Shown one piece after another: positions 58,713 to 64,000 of a stretch of 64,000 nt of DNA. This DNA is from Oryzias latipes (lineage: Eukaryota > Chordata > Actinopteri > Beloniformes > Adrianichthyidae). The translations under genes and the position numbers were made by a program. The stretch covers positions 17,119,354 to 17,183,353 of the forward strand of contig NC_019876.2 of the NCBI RefSeq assembly GCF_002234675.1, in the 5' to 3' direction. The notes under the pieces are model-generated. The model had not been told where the DNA came from, did not search any database, and saw nothing but the letters and a program-made list of their open reading frames with translations. Positions within the stretch are counted from its first letter, which is position 1. Every line of letters starts with the position of its first letter.

Positions 58713-59689
58713 ATTGTTGTAAAATATTCCTTCATTTAAACCCTAAACATAAAATCAAATATATGGATCATCTTTTGCTGTGCTGTTTGTACATTTTCCT
58801 TTACATTGGTATGACTTGGCTGTGCAAATTCATTTGTCTTTTTTGAGAGTTTTTAATGTAAAAATGTGTTCATTCTAAATCAAAAGTTAAGCTCAAAACA
58901 GTTGGATGGATGGAAATTTGACAAAAATCATGATTTGGAAATCTACAATGAAACCAAAAAAAATTAAAATGAAATCCAAAATTCAATTTAAAGATTTAAT
59001 TTTCTTTTAAACTCAACTTTCCAATTTGTTGTGTACTTGTCAAAAATGTCGGAAATTTTCGAACAACATTTTTTCTTTAGAAATACAAGCTTAGTCTGAT
59101 ATTTGTGGCTGATTTACCAAAATAAAAGCTCCATGTGGGCATTCTGTTGCCCACTAAAATGAATATTCATTAAAATGCATCAACTTGTTTTGAATTTACA
59201 TCCCTGTCGTCATGGATACTCCTTCATGTTCTGAATTTTCTTCCTTTGAAGGTCTGATAAATCACACAATAAGTAGGATTTATATTATTAGAAGAACAAA
59301 TATGATGTTTTTGCCCAAATGGGACACGGTTTGTTTCTTCTGTCATTATTGGATCCTTATATCACTATTAAACAGTATAAAACTTTATTTTATTCATCAC
59401 AATCATTCTGTGAAGAGACAAACACAGGCATAAACGTGCTTTTTTTTGGATCAAGAACAAAACAACAGCATTAAAAATTCTTCAAGACCCCCTCTGATGA
59501 TGATTATGTTTTTGGTGTTTTTAACAAGTTCTTTAAAGTTATTTTCTGATCATGGGGAACATTTATGAGGAAAATTAAGCTTTGAATTAAATTTCTGAGA
59601 ATTTTTTTTTATTCAAATCGTTGTTAATCAGCAGCAGATGAGAAATAATGCTGTTTGGGGAAAAAAATCATATTTAAACTGTCAAAGTG

Positions 59690-60064
59690 ATCATGAGAGT
59701 CTTTGTTTTCCTCGCCTGAGCTGGAATCTGGCTCAAAACGGTACAGCTGGATATCTACAACATTGCTTTTTGTTGGATCGCTAATGCATGCAGGGGTGAT
59801 TTGGGGGGTGTGGGGGCTGTAAGGGAGCAGGAGAGTTCTAAGTTACGGGTGACGGGAAAGGGGGGTTGGAGTTGCTCTACACCAACCGCCCCAACTACAA
59901 CTCAGCGGTGAATTTCTAATGAACTCCTGCTGCTCTGCAGAAACTATGTCCTAGAAAACCACAGTTTTTATTTTTTAATTTAGGCTAAAAATGGCATCTT
60001 CATAATTAAAAGACCACTGGGTTTTAAAAATCAATGTCATCCTCATCATAAAGAGCAGAATTTC
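59690..60064 (-). repeat. Dispersed repeat family A, copy 4
   Basis: On the minus strand: CCCAGTGGTCTTTTAATTAT, GGTTTTCTAGGACATAGTTT, CTGCAGAGCAGCAGGAGTTC, GAGTTGTAGTTGGGGCGGTT. Confidence 0.7.
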
Positions 60065-60230
60065 AGTCAAATTTAGAATTCTGACATAAAAATGCATCAA
60101 TTTAGTCTTAAACATCATTAAAAATTAACAACCAACGGCTTCCCATCAGGTACGTTTGTAGTAGCTGATCAGTTCAAGGTTCAGACGGAACAAACTGATC
60201 CAAAGGGGAAGAACTTTAGTTCTTCTCTCA

Positions 60231-60494
<264 letters not shown>

Positions 60495-60498
60495 TCAC

Positions 60499-60614
60499 GT
60501 AGAGGAGGCCCAAAGAGAACGGCGTCCAGCGCTTTTAGATTTAACTTCTGCTTATGCCGTTGGTCTAATATCTTTAGCTGCATTGACATGAACGACGGTT
60601 CATTTGCCGCCATT
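60499..60614 (-). CDS. stim2: stim2 exon: SAM end and juxtamembrane segment
   Basis: It encodes MAANEPSFMSMQLKILDQRH and KQKLNLKALDAVLFGPPL, the last SAM helix and the luminal stretch before the membrane. The acceptor TTTCAG and donor GTGAGT are both strong. The exon ends one base into an Arg codon completed across an 89-bp intron. Confidence 0.93.
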
Positions 60615-61297
60615 CTGAAATGTAACCAACAAAGACAAGAAAGGAAGAAGCCTGAGCTCTCGCTTCTGCAAGTCATAAGCATGTTTGAGGCAAACAGAGG
60701 CTGAAATCAGAAGACCAGGTGGACATCAGGTGGTCCACAAAACCACACAAGTCTGGGAAAACTGCTCCCCCAGCCATGACATCACTTCATGAGTCAGCGC
60801 CCCTGAGCTCTGTGGCGCAATTTGAGCTCCCCCTGAAAAATGTGCCACCTCCCCCTGTTACAGTCTACTCATTCAGTACATGCAGTCTGCAGCAGCTCGG
60901 ATTGCACATGTACCAGAGTTTTTTCAGTCACAACACGCCTTTAAATAACTGCTTCATCGTCACCGAGCTGCACTCTGGAATTCCAAACACAAAACTTAAC
61001 GTGTAAAACATGAAAAATTAAATCCCATTTCGGCAGCTTCTAGAAGATCTTAGACACAAAAAAAACTTCCAGTTTTATTTGAGTTTTCTTGTGTTACCGC
61101 TTATAACCAGCAGAGGGCAGCAGTACACAGAAAGAAAATGTCGATTTTTTTTTTTTCATTTTTTTTTTTTTAACTGGATGTGACAGCAAAAGTCTATGGA
61201 GCCCTTAAATCCACATTGAAGGAAAAAAAAGTTTAACTGTTAATTAGCTGAAAATGCCCGGGACCCCAGGGTGGCTTTTCAAGCTCGAATCACCAAC

Positions 61298-61409
61298 CGA
61301 GGCAACGTGTTTCCAGTGACCCGAAAGTCCCGGAAGTTCTTCTCGTACTGCGGTAGCTCCACCGACTCCCTCAGCCACTGTATGGCGTCGTCTGTGGTCC
61401 AGTTATGGA
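61298..61409 (-). CDS. stim2: stim2 exon: luminal SAM domain
   Basis: It encodes HNWTTDDAIQWLRESVELPQ followed by YEKNFRDFRVTGNTLPR, the core of the STIM SAM domain that mediates luminal oligomerisation. The acceptor is TTTAG before TC, which completes a Val codon. The donor is GTTGGT after CCTCG, chosen over the nearby GTGATT because only that choice keeps the next exon open (CG plus A gives Arg, then Met-Ala-Ala-Asn-Glu-Pro-Ser). Confidence 0.93.
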
Positions 61410-62615
61410 CTAAAGAGAAAACGGAAAAAAAAGAGTAAAAAAAACAACAAGATGATACGCTTAAAAAAGATTCTTTACTATCACCATAAATATGGAACTT
61501 ATTAAAAAAAACTGTCTAAAGTGGCGGAACAATCAACATTGTTTGGTGCAGTTTATTATTGAAAATATAAAAAATAAGGTAAAATCAGATTGAGAGAAGG
61601 CTACTCATACAAATCTCATTATTGCTACATTATTTGTGTTAGAAATGCTGCTTTTTTTAAGGGAAATATCATTGAATTTTACATCTTAATTTTATTGGGG
61701 AGTAAATCATTTCTCAATTGTTCCATGGTTGAAGAGTCTCAGCTCAGTATGTCCCTGCTTTCAGATTGTCTCAAATGACAACAAGCCCCATTTTTTTCAA
61801 TAAATCAGATACATTCCCAAACCATCATACTGCTTCTGGCTGAGGATGTTCCTCTATTGCTGCAGTGCACAGCAGAGGGTTCTAAACATCTTCTCTAACC
61901 TTTAAAAATTAACACCTGCAAGCAGGAAGCAAGGGGACGACATTGAATTTCTGAGTCAGCGGCCACATTGGTCAGAAAGATCTACCAGCTAAACATATTT
62001 TTTACCTTCCATATTTAAAACAATCATGTTTAATACCTTCTAAATTTTTCTGAAGAAAAATGAAATGCATTAAAGTTATTTATAAATAGTATGAATACGG
62101 CCTCAACTAACTGTAAACTCAAATTCAAACATACTGAGAAAACAAGAACAGAGACTTCCCAATTCTGAATCCAGGTGATGGCATTTTATATGAAATCAGA
62201 ACAAAAACACGGTATCATGCTTTGAATTATTGTTATCATAGATCAGGGATTAAAGCTGCAGCTCTCTCATGAGGGAAAGGGGCGGGAGCCTTCAGCACGT
62301 TTTTGGTGTAATGCTACAAAGACGCTGCTAAAACACAGTGGATTCAATTCTGTTATATTTATGAAATACTGTTTTTTAGGTGTTGGTTTTTAGAGGATTG
62401 AGAAGATGTGGAGAACCTTATACTGATTACTGCACAGATACAGCAACATCTGCAGGTGGAGGTAGTATGATGGTGTGGGACAGAAGCTACGTATTTGAAA
62501 GCAACTTTCAGCCCTTGAACTATCTTCAGATTCTGTACTTTTCAGAGTTTAATTCAGGAAGCCTCTAGCTGCAGCTACAAAGTTAGCGTAGCCACACGTA
62601 GCTTGGGTCTTTTAC

Positions 62616-62727
62616 CTTCAGATGTCTTCCAGCCCTTCCAGAGCTCCTCCACCGTTATGTGCTGGTCTTCACGGTGCAGGTTGCTGTGCTTGTTCGTTTG
62701 CTGCTGCTTCATGTCTTCTATTATGAA
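62616..62727 (-). CDS. stim2: stim2 exon: end of EF-hand region to start of SAM
   Basis: This exon encodes FIIEDMKQQQ...NKHSNLHREDQHITVEELWKGWKTSE plus one base of the next codon. It corresponds to the helix after the canonical EF loop and the hidden second EF hand that packs against SAM in the ER lumen. It starts in phase 0 after a TTTTAG acceptor and ends with G before GTAAAAG. It is the most upstream stim2 exon recognised in the window. Confidence 0.93.
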
Positions 62728-63060
62728 CTAAAATCAAAACGAACACACATGAGTTTGTTTTTTAATCTTATTCCCCTTTGACAAAAGCATTTCTGGGACT
62801 TTTCAGAGTTTTCCACCAACAATACGTTACTGTACTAGCTTAGTGTCTAATGGATGCATTCCTGTGAAACATCAGAAACCACCTAAAACATTTCAATTTT
62901 TTAGAACATGTGCATTAATAAACTTGAAATGTGGTTGATTCAGCAGGTCCTGGTATTTATCGTCTGTATTTTACTGAGTGCGTGTGTTGTATTGATTTTA
63001 ACGATGATTGTTTGTGCTCCGTGTTCCGGCGACGAACGAAGTACCTAACAGAAAAAAAAG

Positions 63061-63115
63061 TTGATTTAATTTGATTTGATTTGATTTGATTCTATTTGAT
63101 ACAATATGATACAAT
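63061..63115 (+). repeat. TGATT/ATATGATAC microsatellite
   Basis: TTGAT and GATACAATAT units in tandem, possibly a retroelement tail. Confidence 0.7.
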
Positions 63116-63319
63116 ATGATTCTGGCACAAACGTGTTGACAAACTGCTGCAGCTTTGTGTTTTAGTAAGCTTGTGTTTGTGTTGTTTTTGTGAGTCAGCC
63201 TTGCCTAAAAGTCTGGCTTCTGGTCCCATTTGCACACACACTGCTTTTTCTTCCTCTCTTTTCCTTTTAGGGTCTCTGGAAAGAGACTTATGGCAGAAGC
63301 ACTACTTTCACATTTATTT

Positions 63320-63380
63320 GTGCGTTTGTGTGCGTGTATATGTGTGTGTGGGTGGGTGTGTGTGTGTGTGTGTGTGTGCA
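63320..63380 (+). repeat. (TG)n microsatellite
   Basis: Interrupted GTGTGTGTGTG run in the most upstream visible stim2 intron. Confidence 0.85.
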
Positions 63381-63843
63381 CTGTCAGCTTTCAACCTGCC
63401 TGCCCTCCTTTGGTAGCTCAGAACTAAGTGCCCCTGCAGAGAAAGCCGAGGCAAAAAATAAATAAGACCCAGGGCAAGAACGTTCAGAACACCAGCAGCA
63501 AAACCAGCGATGATGGCGGACTACCAAACATCCTGATCCCGGAGCATCTTGGGTTCATGTGTTGGTCGGATTCAAGCCTAATTGCAGAGATTCATTTAAA
63601 ATTTTTAGTATTGCTTTTTTTATTTTATTTTTTTATTACCAAAAGTCTTTGCTGAAAAGAGCTTTGGACAGCTGGCAAGAATACTTTGCTGCATTTTAAA
63701 GCATGTTTTTTTCAGAGCAAAGCTCCTTTGGACTAGCCACTAGTTTAGTTTCTTGGGTTAATGTGATCAAATTAAGACACACTGAGATTCATTCTGTTTT
63801 CTAATCACACAAAACACAGAAAAAAACATCAACAGCTTTAACA

Positions 63844-64000
63844 CAGTGGTCCCCCAACCTTTTTTAGGCAGAGGACCGGTTTAATGTCAGACAAAAAAAA
63901 AAGAAAATCTGAAAATATTCGTCAATTTCTTTTGCAGATGACGAGGAGTCGGTGTAGGAACATTGTTGATTTGTAGAAGTCATTTCTGATTTGTAGAAAT
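63844..64000. mobile_element. hAT (Charlie-like) end, cut by the window edge
   Basis: CAGTGGTCCCCCAACCTTTT followed by GGCAGAGGACCGGTTT is the classical hAT-type terminus. The rest lies outside. Confidence 0.65.

Overview
The window is vertebrate nuclear DNA, almost certainly from a teleost fish of the percomorph or medaka-like kind. The evidence is a split gene with consensus GT-AG introns, a dense and varied load of DNA transposons and LINE/SINE pieces typical of such fish, and a sushi-type chromovirus. There are no bacterial operons.

The only recognisable host gene is stim2 (stromal interaction molecule 2, the ER calcium sensor for store-operated calcium entry). It lies on the minus strand from the stop codon at 49233 to beyond the right edge. 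Ten coding exons can be placed exactly and their phases all join: the end of the EF-hand region, SAM domain, transmembrane segment, CC1, CAD/SOAR, acidic inhibitory segment, Ser/Pro-rich tail and Lys-rich C-terminus. The 5' exons (signal peptide, canonical EF hand) lie past 64000. Which teleost paralogue this is cannot be told here.

Positions 1-49 kb look like a gene-poor flank built from mobile elements. They include a pogo/Tigger-like deletion derivative (605-1762), a fold-back MITE (2134-2700), a 3.7-kb transposon with a decayed Harbinger-like transposase and 24-bp subterminal repeats (5462-9178), an L2 LINE end (about 9655-10205), three Buster-type hAT elements with perfect 8-bp duplications, and twelve copies of one piggyBac-like MITE across the window. 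A very young sushi-type Ty3/gypsy element occupies 22462-27888. There is also a LINE RT fragment (29345-30225), a LINE ORF1 end (36836-37746), SINEs, and several TIR elements between 40.8 and 45.3 kb.

The introns of stim2 carry more insertions. A nested 2.7-kb element sits in the last intron (50606-53309) and contains two other transposons. A 1.3-kb poly(A) retroelement landed two bases inside a splice donor (55644-56948). A tRNA-type SINE lies at 58487-58712.

The most interesting signals are on the mobile elements. The chromovirus shows a complete -1 frameshift signal and a Tf1-style self-priming site. Two different hAT elements inserted independently at the identical 8-bp target in two MITE copies. 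Several otherwise unrelated transposons share 6-bp target duplications, TA-pyrimidine ends and inverted arrays of 23-24-bp subterminal repeats.
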